From contig NZ_AP028654.1 in the NCBI RefSeq assembly GCF_033097505.1, positions 2,728,001-2,792,000 of the forward strand: 64,000 nucleotides of DNA. Reading direction: 5' to 3'. The stretch comes from Helicovermis profundi (GTDB taxonomy: Bacteria; Bacillota; Clostridia; Peptostreptococcales; Acidaminobacteraceae). The notes under the pieces were generated by a model, which did not search any database, was not told the DNA's origin, and worked only from the letters and a program-made list of their open reading frames with translations. Position numbers and translations under genes: made by a program. Positions 19,496 to 31,763 of this stretch are shown here, piece by piece. Every line of letters starts with the position of its first letter. Within the stretch, counting starts at the first letter, position 1.

Positions 19496-19562
19496 AATAA
19501 TAAAAAAAGAGAGAAGAAACTTTTGTAAGCAAGCTCACAAGTCTCTTCTCTCTTTTTTTATT
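19496..19562 (-). terminator. rho-independent terminator of the str operon (tuf copy 1)
   Basis: Immediately downstream of tuf, the arm at 19503-19517 pairs perfectly over 15 bp with its complement ending near 19558, and the stem extends imperfectly inward. On the minus strand it closes into seven T. It also forms the gene-proximal partial unit of the tandem array. Confidence 0.88.
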
Positions 19563-19570
19563 GCAGTGCT

Positions 19571-20761
19571 TTACTCAATAATTTTTATTACTGATCCAGC
19601 TCCTACTGTTCTTCCACCTTCACGTATTGAGAATTTTAAGCCTTCTTCAATTGCGATTGGTGATATTAATTCAATTGTCATTTCTATATTATCTCCAGGC
19701 ATACACATTTCTACTCCCTCTGGAAGTTGTGCTGCTCCTGTTACGTCTGTTGTTCTAAAGAAAAATTGTGGTCTATATCCATTAAAGAATGGTGTATGTC
19801 TTCCGCCTTCTTCTTTCTTTAATACATATACTTGTGCTTCAAATTTTGTATGTGGATTTACTGAACCTGGTTTTGAAAGTACTTGACCTCTTTCAATTTC
19901 AGCTCTTTGAATTCCTCTTAGTAATAATCCTACGTTATCTCCTGCTCTGCCTTCTGCTAGAAGTTTTCTGAACATTTCTACGCCTGTTACTACTACTTTT
20001 CTTTTTTCTTCTGCAAGTCCTACTAACTCTACTTCTTCTGATACTTTTACAATTCCTCTTTCTATTCTTCCTGTAGCTACTGTTCCTCTTCCTGTTATTG
20101 AGAACACGTCTTCTACTGGCATTAAGAAAGGTTTATCTGTATCTCTTTCTGGCTCTGGAACATACTCATCAATTATTTCAAATAATTCAATGATTTTTTC
20201 TGCCCATTCTGGTTCGCCTTGTAATGCTTTTAGAGCTGATCCTCTTACGATTGGAGTATCATCTCCTGGAAAATCATATGCATCTAATAATTCTCTGATT
20301 TCCATTTCTACTAACTCTAATAATTCTTCATCATCTACCATATCACACTTGTTTAAGAATACTACGATATATGGTACTCCAACTTGTCTTGATAATAAGA
20401 TATGCTCTCTAGTTTGAGGCATTGGTCCATCTGCTGCTGATACTACTAAAATCGATCCGTCCATTTGTGCTGCTCCTGTAATCATGTTCTTTACATAGTC
20501 AGCATGGCCTGGGCAATCCACGTGTGCGTAGTGTCTCTTTGGTGTTTCATACTCAACGTGAGCTGTTGATATTGTAATACCTCTTTCTCTCTCTTCTGGC
20601 GCTTTATCGATATTATCAAAATCTACTTTTTCACCTAATTGATACTTCTCAAATAATACTTTTGTTATTGCTGCTGTTAATGTTGTTTTACCATGGTCTA
20701 CGTGTCCTATTGTTCCAATATTTACATGTGGCTTATTTCTCTCAAACGTTTGCTTTGCCAT
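19571..20761 (-). CDS. tuf: elongation factor Tu (copy 1, str operon)
   Basis: 396 residues. GTPase motifs: G1 GHVDHGKT, G2 RGITI, G3 DCPGH and G4 NKCD. Domains 2 and 3 follow, ending VIKIIE. EF-Tu delivers aminoacyl-tRNA to the ribosome. It is the last gene of the str operon, 71 bp after fusA. The second copy at 36614-37804 differs at only three residues (E/D in FEKYQLG, V/I in IVKVSEE, I/V in VIKIIE), indicating ongoing gene conversion. The two genes also share their 3' repeat arrays. Confidence 0.98.
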   Translation of the reverse strand: MAKQTFERNKPHVNIGTIGHVDHGKTTLTAAITKVLFEKYQLGEKVDFDNIDKAPEERERGITISTAHVEYETPKRHYAHVDCPGHADYVKNMITGAAQMDGSILVVSAADGPMPQTREHILLSRQVGVPYIVVFLNKCDMVDDEELLELVEMEIRELLDAYDFPGDDTPIVRGSALKALQGEPEWAEKIIELFEIIDEYVPEPERDTDKPFLMPVEDVFSITGRGTVATGRIERGIVKVSEEVELVGLAEEKRKVVVTGVEMFRKLLAEGRAGDNVGLLLRGIQRAEIERGQVLSKPGSVNPHTKFEAQVYVLKKEEGGRHTPFFNGYRPQFFFRTTDVTGAAQLPEGVEMCMPGDNIEMTIELISPIAIEEGLKFSIREGGRTVGAGSVIKIIE

Positions 20762-20832
20762 TTTTAAATTTCCTCCTTAATAAATAAATTATATTCTTAT
20801 TTTAAAGTTTAATCTACGTTAAACTAATTTAA

Positions 20833-22902
20833 TTATTGTTTTTCTCCAATAATATCTTCAGCGATATTATTTGGAACTTGTTCATAATGACTGAACTGCA
20901 TTGTATAGTTACCTCTACCTTGTGATTTACTTCTTAAATCAGTAGAGTAACCAAACATTTCAGAAAGCGGAACATGCGCTCTGATAACTTGATTACCATG
21001 AACAACTTCCATACCTTCAAGTTGACCACGTCTAGAACTAATATCACCCATTACGTCACCAAGATACTCTTCTGGAACGACTACTTCAACACTCATATAA
21101 GGTTCAAGTAAAACAGCTCCACCTTTTCTCATAGCTTCTCTAAGTGCCATAGAACCAGCAAGTTTAAATGCCATCTCAGATGAATCGACATCATGATATG
21201 ATCCATCATATAGTTCAACATGTAAATCAACAATTTCATAACCAGCTAAGAAACCACTTTTAAGTGCTCCTTGTATACCTTGGTTTGCAGGTTCAATATA
21301 TTCTCTTGGAACCGTTCCACCTGTAACACTATTAACAAAGGTATAACCTTCGCCTGGCTTACCTGGAGTAACTTTGATTTTAACATGTCCATATTGACCT
21401 TTACCACCTGATTGCTTAGAATGTTTGTACTCAACTTGAACAGCTTTTTTAATTGTTTCTTTATAAGCTACTTGAGGAGCACCAACATTAGCTTCTACTT
21501 TAAATTCTCTAAGTAATCTATCTACTATAATCTCTAAGTGCAATTCACCCATACCAGAGATGATTACCTGACCTGTTTCTTTGTCAGTAAAAGTTTTAAA
21601 TGTAGGATCTTCTTCAGCAAGTTTAGATAAAGCAATACCCATTTTTTCTTGAGATGCTTTTGTCTTTGGTTCAATTGCAACACTAATAACTGGATCAGGG
21701 AACTCCATTGATTCTAAGATAATTGGATTATCTTGATCACATAAGGTATCACCTGTAGTTGTATATTTAAGACCAATTGCAGCAGCAATATCTCCAGAAT
21801 ATACTTTTGAAATTTCTTCTCTTTTATTAGCATGCATTTGAAGTATTCTACCAACTCTCTCTTTTTTCTCTTTTGTCGAGTTAAATACATAAGAACCAGA
21901 ATCTAATGTTCCCGAATATACTCTAAAGAATGAAAGTCTTCCAACAAATGGGTCAGTCATTATTTTGAATGCAAGTGCTGAAAATGGTGCAGAATCGTCA
22001 GATGGTCTTTCATCTTCTTCACCATCTATAGTTGTTCCTTTAATTGCAGGAACATCAATAGGCGCTGGAAGATAATCAATTACAGCATCTAAAAGCATTT
22101 TAACACCTTTGTTTTTATAAGCAGATCCACAGAAAACCGGAACCATAACATTATCAATTGTTGCCTTTCTAACCGCAACTTTAATTTCATCAGCAGTTAT
22201 TTCTTCACCTTCAAGGTATTTTTCCATAAGAGCTTCATCTGTTTCTGAAACAGATTCAACAAGCTTTTCTCTGTACTCTTCAGCTAATTCTCTCATATCC
22301 TCAGGTATTTCAACTATTTCTATTTCTTCACCTAAATCATCTCTATACATTACAGCTTTCATATCAAGAAGTGTAATAATACCTACGAAATCATTTTCAG
22401 CTCCGATTGGAAGTTGTAGTGGTACTGCATTTGCTTTAAGTCTATCTTTCATCATACCAACAACTCTTAAGAAGTCAGCACCTGTGATATCCATTTTGTT
22501 AACAAACGCCATTCTAGGTACTCCGTAAGTAACAGCTTGTCTCCAAACAGTTTCAGATTGTGGCTCAACGCCACCTTTTGCACAAAAAACTGCTACAGAT
22601 CCATCTAAGACTCTTAATGATCTTTCAACTTCAACTGTAAAGTCAACGTGGCCAGGAGTATCTATAATATTTATTCTATGATCTTGCCATTGGCATGTAG
22701 TCGCAGCAGAAGTAATTGTAATACCTCTTTCCTGCTCTTGCTCCATCCAGTCCATCTGAGATGCACCATCATGCGTTTCACCTATTTTATGAGTTATACC
22801 AGAATAATATAAAACTCTTTCTGTAGTTGTTGTTTTACCCGCATCGATGTGAGCCATGATACCAATGTTTCTCGTTCTCTCTAAAGGAAAAGCTCTTGAC
22901 AC
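20833..22902 (-). CDS. fusA: elongation factor G
   Basis: 689 residues with GTG start after GGGGG. Motifs: G1 [10 protein letters not shown]3 DTPGHVDF with the catalytic histidine, G4 NKMD. Domain IV ([11 protein letters not shown]) and domain V ([13 protein letters not shown]) are complete. It drives tRNA-mRNA translocation and, with RRF, ribosome recycling. It sits between rpsG and tuf as usual. A divergent paralogue is encoded at 58601-60676. Confidence 0.98.
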   Translation of the reverse strand: MSRAFPLERTRNIGIMAHIDAGKTTTTERVLYYSGITHKIGETHDGASQMDWMEQEQERGITITSAATTCQWQDHRINIIDTPGHVDFTVEVERSLRVLDGSVAVFCAKGGVEPQSETVWRQAVTYGVPRMAFVNKMDITGADFLRVVGMMKDRLKANAVPLQLPIGAENDFVGIITLLDMKAVMYRDDLGEEIEIVEIPEDMRELAEEYREKLVESVSETDEALMEKYLEGEEITADEIKVAVRKATIDNVMVPVFCGSAYKNKGVKMLLDAVIDYLPAPIDVPAIKGTTIDGEEDERPSDDSAPFSALAFKIMTDPFVGRLSFFRVYSGTLDSGSYVFNSTKEKKERVGRILQMHANKREEISKVYSGDIAAAIGLKYTTTGDTLCDQDNPIILESMEFPDPVISVAIEPKTKASQEKMGIALSKLAEEDPTFKTFTDKETGQVIISGMGELHLEIIVDRLLREFKVEANVGAPQVAYKETIKKAVQVEYKHSKQSGGKGQYGHVKIKVTPGKPGEGYTFVNSVTGGTVPREYIEPANQGIQGALKSGFLAGYEIVDLHVELYDGSYHDVDSSEMAFKLAGSMALREAMRKGGAVLLEPYMSVEVVVPEEYLGDVMGDISSRRGQLEGMEVVHGNQVIRAHVPLSEMFGYSTDLRSKSQGRGNYTMQFSHYEQVPNNIAEDIIGEKQ

Positions 22903-22950
22903 TTTTTTTCCCCCTTTCCGCGAAATACTATTAGTATATCTATATTAGTT

Positions 22951-23448
<498 letters not shown>

Positions 23449-23498
23449 TCATCGGTACTCGATATTACTATCGTTGTGCTAGCTGTATTACTATATAA

Positions 23499-23521
23499 AA
23501 CCTCTTCCAAAGGAAGAGGTT
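23499..23521 (-). promoter_or_regulatory. hairpin in the rpsL-rpsG intercistronic spacer
   Basis: A perfect 10-bp stem with a 3-nt loop (AACCTCTTCC/GGAAGAGGTT), followed on the minus strand by TTTATAT. It may be an attenuator or an RNA-stability element. In Escherichia coli this spacer is the S7 translational operator, but no sequence resemblance was established here. Confidence 0.5.
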
Positions 23522-23540
23522 AATATATTCTTATCAAATT

Positions 23541-23963
23541 CTAACTTTTCTTCTTCTTAGGTACTTTAGCTCCATATTTAGATCTAGATTGCATTCTATC
23601 TGCAACACCTGAAGTATCAAGTACACCTCTAACAATATGGTATCTAACACCAGGTAAGTCTTTAATTCTTCCACCTCTGATTAGAACAACACTATGTTCT
23701 TGTAAATTGTGTCCAATTCCAGGGATGTAAGCAGTAACCTCTAATCCATTTGTAAGTCTAACTCTAGCTACTTTTCTAAGCGCAGAGTTCGGCTTTTTAG
23801 GAGTGATTGTTTTTACAGATGTACAAACACCTCTTTTTTGAGGAGAATTTTGTTTAACCGGTTCTCTCTTTAATGAATTAAATGTTCTTTGTAAAGCTGG
23901 AGAAGTTGATTTTTCAACCATTTTCTTTCTACTTTTACGAACTAATTGATTTATAGTAGGCAT
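23541..23963 (-). CDS. rpsL: 30S ribosomal protein S12
   Basis: 140 residues from ATG 23961-23963 ([15 protein letters not shown]), seven bases after GGAGG; the frame also opens at the TTG codon just before it. Decoding-centre loops [11 protein letters not shown] and [15 protein letters not shown] carry the lysines mutated in streptomycin resistance, both in wild-type form. It follows the L7Ae-like gene. Confidence 0.97.
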   Translation of the reverse strand: MPTINQLVRKSRKKMVEKSTSPALQRTFNSLKREPVKQNSPQKRGVCTSVKTITPKKPNSALRKVARVRLTNGLEVTAYIPGIGHNLQEHSVVLIRGGRIKDLPGVRYHIVRGVLDTSGVADRMQSRSKYGAKVPKKKKS

Positions 23964-23984
23964 CAAGGCACCTCCTTTCTTTTT

Positions 23985-24224
23985 TTATTTTATAATAACT
24001 GCTGTAGCAGCACCAACGTCAATTTTACATGCATTTCCAAGTTCTTTCATTGTATTAATAAATACAATTTCAACTGAACTTCTATTTGCAAGTTCTATTA
24101 CTCTTCTAGTTACATATTGCTCTGCATCTTTTGCAATATATACCTTCACTACTTTATCATCTAAAATAGCTTTTAACGATTGCTTAACACCAACTCGTAC
24201 CTTTTCTTCTTCAAACTCAAGCAT
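23985..24224 (-). CDS. L7Ae-family ribosomal protein (YbxF/RplGB-like)
   Basis: 79 residues from ATG 24222-24224; a GTG two codons earlier is too near the GGAGG site. The fold is a short L7Ae/L30e kink-turn binder: VKQSLKAILDDKVVKVYIAKDAEQYVTRRVIELA, then the GNACKIDVGAATAVI loop. The B. subtilis homologue binds kink-turn RNA; its physiological role is unsettled. It is the first gene of the str operon, right after the promoter at 24280-24308. Confidence 0.92.
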   Translation of the reverse strand: MLEFEEEKVRVGVKQSLKAILDDKVVKVYIAKDAEQYVTRRVIELANRSSVEIVFINTMKELGNACKIDVGAATAVIIK

Positions 24225-24279
24225 GTACACTAAGCCTCCTTTGTAGCAATTACAATAAAGCTAGCGTGAACACTATAAC

Positions 24280-24308
24280 AGTCTAACACCATTAAAGTGC
24301 ACTGTCAA
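24280..24308 (-). promoter_or_regulatory. sigma-A promoter of the str operon (L7Ae-rpsL-rpsG-fusA-tuf)
   Basis: Consensus TTGACA (24303-24308), 17-bp spacer with an extended TG element, then TAGACT (24280-24285), about 55 bp upstream of the L7Ae-like gene. An imperfect TTTTATGCAAA inverted repeat at 24328-24356, right after rpoC, may be a weak terminator. Confidence 0.8.
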
Positions 24309-24357
24309 CAAAATTATTAACTTTTATGCAAAAGTTTTATTAACTTTGCATAAAAAA

Positions 24358-27300
24358 TTATTCATTAACAATAGGATACTCTTCCTTAGTTTGTATAGCT
24401 ATATCTCTATACTTTCGCATACCAGTTCCAGCAGGAATCAGTTTTCCTATAATAACATTTTCTTTAAGTCCTACAAGTCTATCTTCCTTGCCATTAATTG
24501 CAGCTTCTGTAAGAACTCTAGTAGTTTCCTGGAATGAAGCTGATGATAGGAACGAATCTGTTGCTAAAGATGCTTTAGTAATTCCAAGTAAATTCCTAGT
24601 CCCAATCGCAACATTACCCTTGTTTTCTCGAACAACTTTATTTTTCTCCAAAAACTCTCTATAACTAACTACAGTTCCTGGAAGCATATCAGTATCACCA
24701 GGTTCATCAACTTTAATTTTAAAGAGCATTCTTTTAATTATAACTTCAATATGCTTATCATTAATGTCAACACCTTGAAGTCTATAAACACGTTGAACTT
24801 CCTTAACAATATATTCTTGAACTCCACGTACACCTACAACTCTTAGTAGATCATGTGGATTAATCGAACCTTCTGTTATTAATTCCCCTTGCTTAACAAA
24901 ATCTCCATCTTTTACATTAAGTTTAGAACCAAATATAACTTGTGTTGCATATTGCTCACCTGAATCAGCAGTAATTATAACTTCATTTTTCTTTTTTGTT
25001 TCTTTAAATGATATTTTACCATCCATCTCTGCTATAACAGCAAGTCCTTTCGGTTTTCTTGCTTCAAATAATTCTTCAACCCTTGGAAGTCCTTGAGTGA
25101 TATCACCACCAGCAACTCCACCTGTATGGAAAGTTCTCATTGTAAGTTGAGTACCAGGCTCACCAATCGATTGTGCAGCAATTATTCCTACAGCTTCTCC
25201 GACATTGACTGGTTTCCCATTCGCAAGGTTAATACCATAACATTTACTACATACACCAGTCGGTGTTTCACATTCTAAAACAGAACGTACAATTGCCGAA
25301 GTTATACCAGCAGCAACAATATTATTGGAAATTGTTTTTGTAATCATAGTATCTTTATCTACTAATAATTCACCTGTATTAGGGTCATGCATATCTTCAG
25401 TTAAAAATCTACCTAAAATTCTTTCACCAAATGGTTCTATAATTTCGTTATTTTCAACTATATCTGAAACTTCAATACCTTCAACTGTTCCACAATCAAG
25501 TTCTCTTACGATAACATCCTGTGATACATCTACAAGTCTTCTAGTTAAATAACCCGAGTCAGCTGTTCTAAGCGCTGTATCTGCAAGTCCTTTTCTAGCA
25601 CCTGTTGTTGAAATAAAGTATTCAAGTACTGAAAGTCCCTCTCTAAAGTTAGATATAATAGGAATCTCAACTGTTTTACCAAGTGCATTAGCCATAAGTC
25701 CACGCATACCAGCTAACTGTCTAATTTGATTTTTACTACCCCTTGCACCTGAATCCGCCATGATTTTTATATTATTTAATCTATCAAGATTTTCCATAAG
25801 TGCATCTGTTACATCATCAGTAGCTATAGTCCACGTCTGTATTATCTTTTGATATCTATCTTCATCAGATAACAATCCTCTTCTATAAGCACTTTGAAAT
25901 TTATCTACTTTTTTTCTAGCTTCTTCAATAATAACTTTCTTTTTAGGTGGAATTATCATATCAGAAAGCGAAACAGTAATTGCCGCTCTTGTTGAATATT
26001 TAAATCCCATTTCCTTAAGTGTATCAAGCATAATTGCAGTAATAGTATTTTCATGTTTGGCAAAACACTTTGCAATTATCTCTTCAAGATCTTTTTTCGT
26101 ACATAAAAAATCAATCTCAAGACCAAATTTATCTTTCTCTCTATCAACAAAGCCCATATCTTGTGGCATTCTCTCATTAAAAATAAATCGACCAACTGTA
26201 CTCTCAACAATTGACATTTCATTTGAATTATACGCTTTTCTTCTCATTTTTACTCTTGAATGAAGTCCAACTTTTTTAGTTTCATAAGCTAAGAACATTT
26301 CATCAAAATCTTTAAATACCATTCCAACACCTGGTTCATCTTCTTTTTCAAGCGTTAAATAATATGCACCAAGTACCATATCCTGAGAAGGAGTCGTAAT
26401 AGGCAGACCATCTTTTGGAGCTAGTATATTATTAACAGAAAGCATTAAAAATCTTGCTTCCGCTTGTGCTTCAACAGATAAAGGTAAATGAACTGCCATT
26501 TGATCACCGTCAAAGTCAGCATTATATGCTGTACATACAAGAGGGTGAAGTCTTATAGCTTTACCATCAATTAAAACAGGTTCAAAAGCTTGTATTCCAA
26601 GTCTATGAAGAGTCGGAGCACGATTAAGCATCACTGGGTGATCTTTAATAACTTCTTCAACAATTGGCCACACTTCTGGTTTAGCTTTCTCTACCATTCT
26701 TTTTGCACTCTTAATATTATGAACATAACCATCTTTAACTAATTTTTTCATAATATAAGGTTTAAATAATTCAAGAGCCATTTTTTTAGGTAAACCACAT
26801 TGATAAAATTTAAGTTCTGGACCAACAACGATTACCGATCTACCCGAATAATCAACACGTTTTCCAAGTAAGTTTTGACGGAATCTTCCCTGCTTTCCTT
26901 TTAACATATCCGATAGTGATTTTAAAGGCCTATTTCCAGGACCCGTAACTGGTCTACCACGTCTACCATTATCAATAAGTGCATCAACAGCTTCTTGAAG
27001 CATTCTTTTTTCATTTCTTACAATAATATCAGGAGCTCCAAGTTCTAAAAGTCTTTTTAAACGATTATTTCTATTAATAACCCTTCTATAAAGATCATTT
27101 AAGTCACTTGTTGCAAATCTACCACCATCAAGTTGAACCATAGGTCTAATATCTGGTGGAATTACAGGAACAACATCTAAAATCATCCAAGACGGATTGT
27201 TTCCTGATTTTCTAAAAGCTTCAACTACTTCTAATCTTCTAGTAAGTTTAAGTTTTTTCTGTCCAGTACTTCCATCTAATGACTTTCTAAGTTCATCTGA

Positions 27301-27861
27301 TAAAGTATCTAGATTAATTTTATTAAGAACTTCTTTTACCGATTCAGCACCCATACCTGCTTTAAAAGCATGACCATATTTTTCTCTATAATCAAAATAC
27401 TCTCTTTCAGTTAATAGTTGTTTTTCTGATAAAGAAGTATCTCCAGCAGAAATTACTATATATGAAGCAAAATATAATACTTTTTCAAGCGAACGAGGTG
27501 ACATATCAAGAAGAATACCCATTTTAGAAGGAATTCCTTTGAAATACCAAATATGTGATACTGGAGCAGCTAATTCTATATGACCCATTCTTTCACGTCT
27601 TACTTTTGATTTTGTTACTTCAACTCCACATCTATCACAAATTACACCTTTATATCTAACTCTTTTATATTTTCCACAATGACATTCCCAGTCTTTTGTA
27701 GGTCCAAAAATCTTTTCACAGAACAAACCTTCTTTTTCAGGTTTTAACGTTCTATAATTTATAGTTTCTGGTTTTTTTACTTCTCCTCTAGACCAAGATC
27801 TTATCTTGTCTGGCGAAGCTAATCCGATTTTAATTGAATCAAAATTGTTAAACTGTAACAA
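24358..27861 (-). CDS. rpoC: DNA-directed RNA polymerase subunit beta'
   Basis: 1167 residues. The N-terminal zinc ribbon is [20 protein letters not shown]; the catalytic magnesium loop is [12 protein letters not shown] (around residue 450); a second zinc site has CGTVEG and [13 protein letters not shown]. Bridge-helix and trigger-loop sequences around [15 protein letters not shown] are intact. The protein is of the shorter Firmicutes type. It follows rpoB by 45 bp. Confidence 0.98.
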   Translation of the reverse strand: MLQFNNFDSIKIGLASPDKIRSWSRGEVKKPETINYRTLKPEKEGLFCEKIFGPTKDWECHCGKYKRVRYKGVICDRCGVEVTKSKVRRERMGHIELAAPVSHIWYFKGIPSKMGILLDMSPRSLEKVLYFASYIVISAGDTSLSEKQLLTEREYFDYREKYGHAFKAGMGAESVKEVLNKINLDTLSDELRKSLDGSTGQKKLKLTRRLEVVEAFRKSGNNPSWMILDVVPVIPPDIRPMVQLDGGRFATSDLNDLYRRVINRNNRLKRLLELGAPDIIVRNEKRMLQEAVDALIDNGRRGRPVTGPGNRPLKSLSDMLKGKQGRFRQNLLGKRVDYSGRSVIVVGPELKFYQCGLPKKMALELFKPYIMKKLVKDGYVHNIKSAKRMVEKAKPEVWPIVEEVIKDHPVMLNRAPTLHRLGIQAFEPVLIDGKAIRLHPLVCTAYNADFDGDQMAVHLPLSVEAQAEARFLMLSVNNILAPKDGLPITTPSQDMVLGAYYLTLEKEDEPGVGMVFKDFDEMFLAYETKKVGLHSRVKMRRKAYNSNEMSIVESTVGRFIFNERMPQDMGFVDREKDKFGLEIDFLCTKKDLEEIIAKCFAKHENTITAIMLDTLKEMGFKYSTRAAITVSLSDMIIPPKKKVIIEEARKKVDKFQSAYRRGLLSDEDRYQKIIQTWTIATDDVTDALMENLDRLNNIKIMADSGARGSKNQIRQLAGMRGLMANALGKTVEIPIISNFREGLSVLEYFISTTGARKGLADTALRTADSGYLTRRLVDVSQDVIVRELDCGTVEGIEVSDIVENNEIIEPFGERILGRFLTEDMHDPNTGELLVDKDTMITKTISNNIVAAGITSAIVRSVLECETPTGVCSKCYGINLANGKPVNVGEAVGIIAAQSIGEPGTQLTMRTFHTGGVAGGDITQGLPRVEELFEARKPKGLAVIAEMDGKISFKETKKKNEVIITADSGEQYATQVIFGSKLNVKDGDFVKQGELITEGSINPHDLLRVVGVRGVQEYIVKEVQRVYRLQGVDINDKHIEVIIKRMLFKIKVDEPGDTDMLPGTVVSYREFLEKNKVVRENKGNVAIGTRNLLGITKASLATDSFLSSASFQETTRVLTEAAINGKEDRLVGLKENVIIGKLIPAGTGMRKYRDIAIQTKEEYPIVNE

Positions 27862-27906
27862 GGGCTACCTCTCCCTTCAAATAATCTATTTTCTAATAAC
27901 TAACGT

Positions 27907-30900
27907 TTATTTTTCGTCGTTATTATCTGCACCATCAGTTGCTATAAATCCACTTTTAACTTCGTCTTCTGCTGCAGCTTTACTAATCGCTGAATTATCA
28001 TCCATTAATTTGGCAGCATTTGAATAACCATCATCCGATATATCAGTTTTAAGTTCTATTTCTCCAATATCATCTTTAAGCAACTTAATATCAAGTGCTA
28101 ATGACTGAAGCTCTTTGATTAAAACTTTAAAAGATTCAGGTATTCCAGGTTCAGGAATATTTTCGCCTTTTACAATTGCCTCATATGCCTTTACACGCCC
28201 TACAACATCATCAGATTTAACAGTAAGTATTTCTTGAAGGGTATAAGCCGCGCCATAAGCTTCAAGCGCCCACACTTCCATTTCTCCAAATCTCTGTCCA
28301 CCGAATTGAGCTTTACCACCAAGCGGTTGCTGAGTAACCAATGAATACGGTCCTGTGCTTCTTGCATGAATTTTATCATCAACTAAATGGTGAAGTTTTA
28401 GCATATACATATATCCAACTGTAACCGGATTATCAAAGAACTCACCCGTTCTACCATCTCTAATGTTCAGCTTTCCATTTCTTGGATATCCAGCTTTTTC
28501 TAACAAATCTAATATTTGTGATTCTTTCGCTCCGTCAAACACAGGAGTTGCAACATGCCATCCAAATTTCTTTGCAGCTAAACCAAGATGGACTTCCAGT
28601 ACCTGCCCAATATTCATACGCGAAGGTACGCCTAGTGGATTTAATACTATTTGAAGTGGTGTTCCATCATCCAAAAACGGCATATCTTCTCTTGGAAGAA
28701 TTCTAGAAATAACACCTTTATTTCCGTGACGTCCAGCCATTTTATCTCCGACGTTAATCTTTCTTTTTCTTGCAATGTACGTTCTAACTAAAACATTAAC
28801 TCCTGGTGATAGTTCATCACCATTTTCCCTAGTAAATACTTTAACATCTACTATAATACCTGTTTCGCCATGAGGTACTCTTAAAGAAGTTTCTCTTACT
28901 TCTCTAGCCTTCTCACCAAATATCGCTCTTAACAATCTTTCTTCAGCAGTAAGTTCTGTTTCTCCTTTTGGAGTAACTTTACCAACTAAGATGTCTCCAG
29001 CAAAAACTTCAGCACCTATTCTAATAATACCTCTATCATCAAGATTTTTTAGAGCATCATCACTAACATTCGGAATATCTCTTGTAATTTCTTCTGGTCC
29101 AAGTTTAGTATCTCTCGCTTCAGACTCATATTCTTCAACATGAATAGAAGAAAGAACATCATATTTTACTAATTCTTCACTTAATAAAATTGCATCTTCA
29201 TAGTTATAGCCTTCCCAAGTCATAAAACCAATTAGAAGGTTAGTTCCTAGAGCAATTTCACCCATCTCAGTAGATGGACCATCCGCAATTATCATACCCG
29301 GCTTAACTCTTTCTCCTTTTACAACAATAGGATCTTGGTTAACACAAGTACCTTGATTTGATCTTTTAAATTTCAGTAATTTATATTTTCGTCTTTCACC
29401 GTTATCTTTTTTAATAATTATTTCATCTGCAGATACGTATTGAACAATACCGTCATCTTTTGACACAACAACCGCACCCGAATCTCTTGCTGCAGGATGT
29501 TCCATTCCAGTTCCAATAATAGGAGCCTGCGCTCTTACAAGCGGAACAGCCTGACGTTGCATGTTTGATCCCATTAGCGCTCTATTGGCATCATCATTTT
29601 CTAGGAACGGTATCATTGCTGTTGCAACAGAAACCATTTGCTGTGCTGATACTTCAACTAAATCAACTTCTTCTCTCGGAAATTCTTTAATATCAGATTT
29701 TCTTCTTGCTACAACTCTTTTAGCAATAATTTTATTCTCTGAATCAAGCTTTTCATTAGCTGGAACAACTACATACTTTTCTTCAATATCCGCAGTAATA
29801 TATTTATATTCTTTAGATACAACACCCGTTTCTTTATTTACCGTTCTATAAGGAGATTCAATAAAACCATACTCATTTATCTGAGCATAAGTACTTAAAG
29901 AACCTATAAGTCCAATATTTGGACCCTCAGGAGTTTCAATTGGACACATTCTTCCATAATGAGAATGATGTACGTCACGGACTTCGAATCCAGCTCTTTC
30001 TCTTGATAAACCACCCGGTCCAAGCGCAGATAATCTTCTCTTGTGAGTCAATTCTGCAAGTGGATTTGTTTGATCCATAAATTGTGAAAGCTGAGAACTA
30101 CCAAAGAATTCTTTAATCGCAGCAGCTACTGGTCTTATATTTATTAGAGCTTGAGGAGTTATTGATTCCATATCTTGAATTGTCATTCTTTCTCTAACAA
30201 CTCTTTCCATTCTTGATAAACCAATTCTAAATTGATTTTGAAGAAGTTCTCCAACCGATCTAATTCTTCTATTTCCTAAGTGATCAATATCGTCTACATC
30301 ACCAACACCATTAGTCAAGTTGAATATATAACTAATCGACGCAATAATATCAGCTTCTATTATATGTTTAGGAATTAAATCTTTAATTCTTAACTTAATT
30401 TCTTTTTTTATATCTTCTTCCGTAGAATAAGTATCTAATATCTCTTTTAAAACTGGATAGTATACTTTCTCTTTAATATTGAGTCCATCAGCATTAAAAT
30501 ACCCTTTAATGTCAACAAAATTACTACCAATTACTCTTGAATACTTGTCTTCACCAACTTCAACATCAACCGACTTAACTCCAGCATTTTCGATTTTCAT
30601 AGCTAAATCATAAGTAATCACTTGACCTTTTTCACATAAAACTTCACCTGTATTAGGGTCAATTACATCACTAAAAACAGTTCGTCTATCTAATCTATTA
30701 GCTAAACCTAGTTTTTTATTGAACTTGTATCTACCTACTTTTGCCAAATCATATCTCTTATCATCAAAGAATAATGAATTAATTAAGCTTGTTGCACTTT
30801 CAACAGTTGGAGGCTCACCTGGTCTAAGTTTTTTATAAATTTCAACTAGCCCTTCATCTTGAGAAGTCGTATTATCTTTTTCAAGAGTAACTAAAAGTTT

Positions 30901-31542
30901 CTCGTCTTCTCCAAAAACATTAATAATTTCTTGATCAGTTGTTATACCAAGAGCTCTCATTAATACAGTAATAGGTAATTTTCTCGTTCTGTCAATTCTT
31001 ACAGAAATAACATCACTAGAGTCTAATTCATACTCTAACCACGCACCCCTATTAGGTATAATTGTAGAAGAATAAAGCTTGTTACCAACTTTATCTAATT
31101 TCATATCATAGTAAGGTCCTGGTGATCTAACCAGCTGACTTACTATTACCCTTTCTGCACCGTTAATAACAAAAGTTCCTGTTTCGGTCATAAGAGGAAA
31201 ATCTCCCATAAAAACTTTTTGTTCTTTAACTTCGCCAGTTTCTTTGTTGATGAACCTAACCTGCACCTTAAGGGGTACAGCGTAAGTAACATCTCTTTCT
31301 TTACATTCTTCAACATCATACTTCGCTTCATCTTCTAGTTTGTAATCAATAAATTCTAGAATCAAATTACCAGTATAATCTTGAATTGGTGAAATGTCAT
31401 TGAAAGCTTCCATTAAACCATCTTTTAAAAACCATGCATATGATTTTTTTTGAATTTCAATAAAATTAGGAGTATCCAAAATTTTAGAAATTCTTGAGAA
31501 ATCCATCCTTGTACGTTTACCGAGCTGTATAGGCTGTGGCAT
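27907..31542 (-). CDS. rpoB: DNA-directed RNA polymerase subunit beta
   Basis: 1211 residues starting [20 protein letters not shown]. The rifampicin pocket, [20 protein letters not shown] and [10 protein letters not shown], has wild-type residues at the positions usually mutated. The C-terminal [20 protein letters not shown] block is intact, followed by an acidic tail of about 60 residues. It has its own promoter (31718-31746) beyond a repeat array that separates it from rplL. RBS is GAGGGGTG. Confidence 0.98.
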   Translation of the reverse strand: MPQPIQLGKRTRMDFSRISKILDTPNFIEIQKKSYAWFLKDGLMEAFNDISPIQDYTGNLILEFIDYKLEDEAKYDVEECKERDVTYAVPLKVQVRFINKETGEVKEQKVFMGDFPLMTETGTFVINGAERVIVSQLVRSPGPYYDMKLDKVGNKLYSSTIIPNRGAWLEYELDSSDVISVRIDRTRKLPITVLMRALGITTDQEIINVFGEDEKLLVTLEKDNTTSQDEGLVEIYKKLRPGEPPTVESATSLINSLFFDDKRYDLAKVGRYKFNKKLGLANRLDRRTVFSDVIDPNTGEVLCEKGQVITYDLAMKIENAGVKSVDVEVGEDKYSRVIGSNFVDIKGYFNADGLNIKEKVYYPVLKEILDTYSTEEDIKKEIKLRIKDLIPKHIIEADIIASISYIFNLTNGVGDVDDIDHLGNRRIRSVGELLQNQFRIGLSRMERVVRERMTIQDMESITPQALINIRPVAAAIKEFFGSSQLSQFMDQTNPLAELTHKRRLSALGPGGLSRERAGFEVRDVHHSHYGRMCPIETPEGPNIGLIGSLSTYAQINEYGFIESPYRTVNKETGVVSKEYKYITADIEEKYVVVPANEKLDSENKIIAKRVVARRKSDIKEFPREEVDLVEVSAQQMVSVATAMIPFLENDDANRALMGSNMQRQAVPLVRAQAPIIGTGMEHPAARDSGAVVVSKDDGIVQYVSADEIIIKKDNGERRKYKLLKFKRSNQGTCVNQDPIVVKGERVKPGMIIADGPSTEMGEIALGTNLLIGFMTWEGYNYEDAILLSEELVKYDVLSSIHVEEYESEARDTKLGPEEITRDIPNVSDDALKNLDDRGIIRIGAEVFAGDILVGKVTPKGETELTAEERLLRAIFGEKAREVRETSLRVPHGETGIIVDVKVFTRENGDELSPGVNVLVRTYIARKRKINVGDKMAGRHGNKGVISRILPREDMPFLDDGTPLQIVLNPLGVPSRMNIGQVLEVHLGLAAKKFGWHVATPVFDGAKESQILDLLEKAGYPRNGKLNIRDGRTGEFFDNPVTVGYMYMLKLHHLVDDKIHARSTGPYSLVTQQPLGGKAQFGGQRFGEMEVWALEAYGAAYTLQEILTVKSDDVVGRVKAYEAIVKGENIPEPGIPESFKVLIKELQSLALDIKLLKDDIGEIELKTDISDDGYSNAAKLMDDNSAISKAAAEDEVKSGFIATDGADNNDEK

Positions 31543-31672
31543 TCATTATTCACCCCTCATAATTGAAGTAAAAAGGCTTGTCTATGAAAAACCTTTATAT
31601 ATTTTAGGACATATGTCCATAATAAACTATAAAAACATCATTTTTTGCCTATGAAAAAAACAAAAAATAACA

Positions 31673-31706
31673 AAAAAGACCATACTAATCCATGTTACAT
31701 AGTCTC
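31673..31706 (-). terminator. possible attenuator in the rpoB leader
   Basis: Starting a few bases after the predicted start site, the minus-strand transcript can form AGACTATG paired with TATGGTCT (8 bp including two wobbles), followed directly by six T. It would release a short RNA of about 40 nt unless bypassed. It is inferred from sequence alone. Confidence 0.4.
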
Positions 31707-31717
31707 CGCATTTTACA

Positions 31718-31746
31718 ATGCTATCACATATGAAAAACAATGTCAA
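31718..31746 (-). promoter_or_regulatory. sigma-A promoter of rpoBC
   Basis: Consensus TTGACA (31741-31746), 17-bp spacer, TAGCAT (31718-31723) with extended TG. It lies about 175 bp upstream of rpoB and just beyond the left end of the tandem array. Confidence 0.75.
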
Positions 31747-31763
31747 GACTCACGAAGAAAAAA

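Noticed and set aside
19281..19886. Plus-strand frame of about 200 codons through the tuf repeat array and into antisense tuf
   Set aside because: It has no ribosome-binding site, follows repeat units whose period is not a multiple of three, and continues as antisense of tuf. The same artefact appears at 36423-36929.
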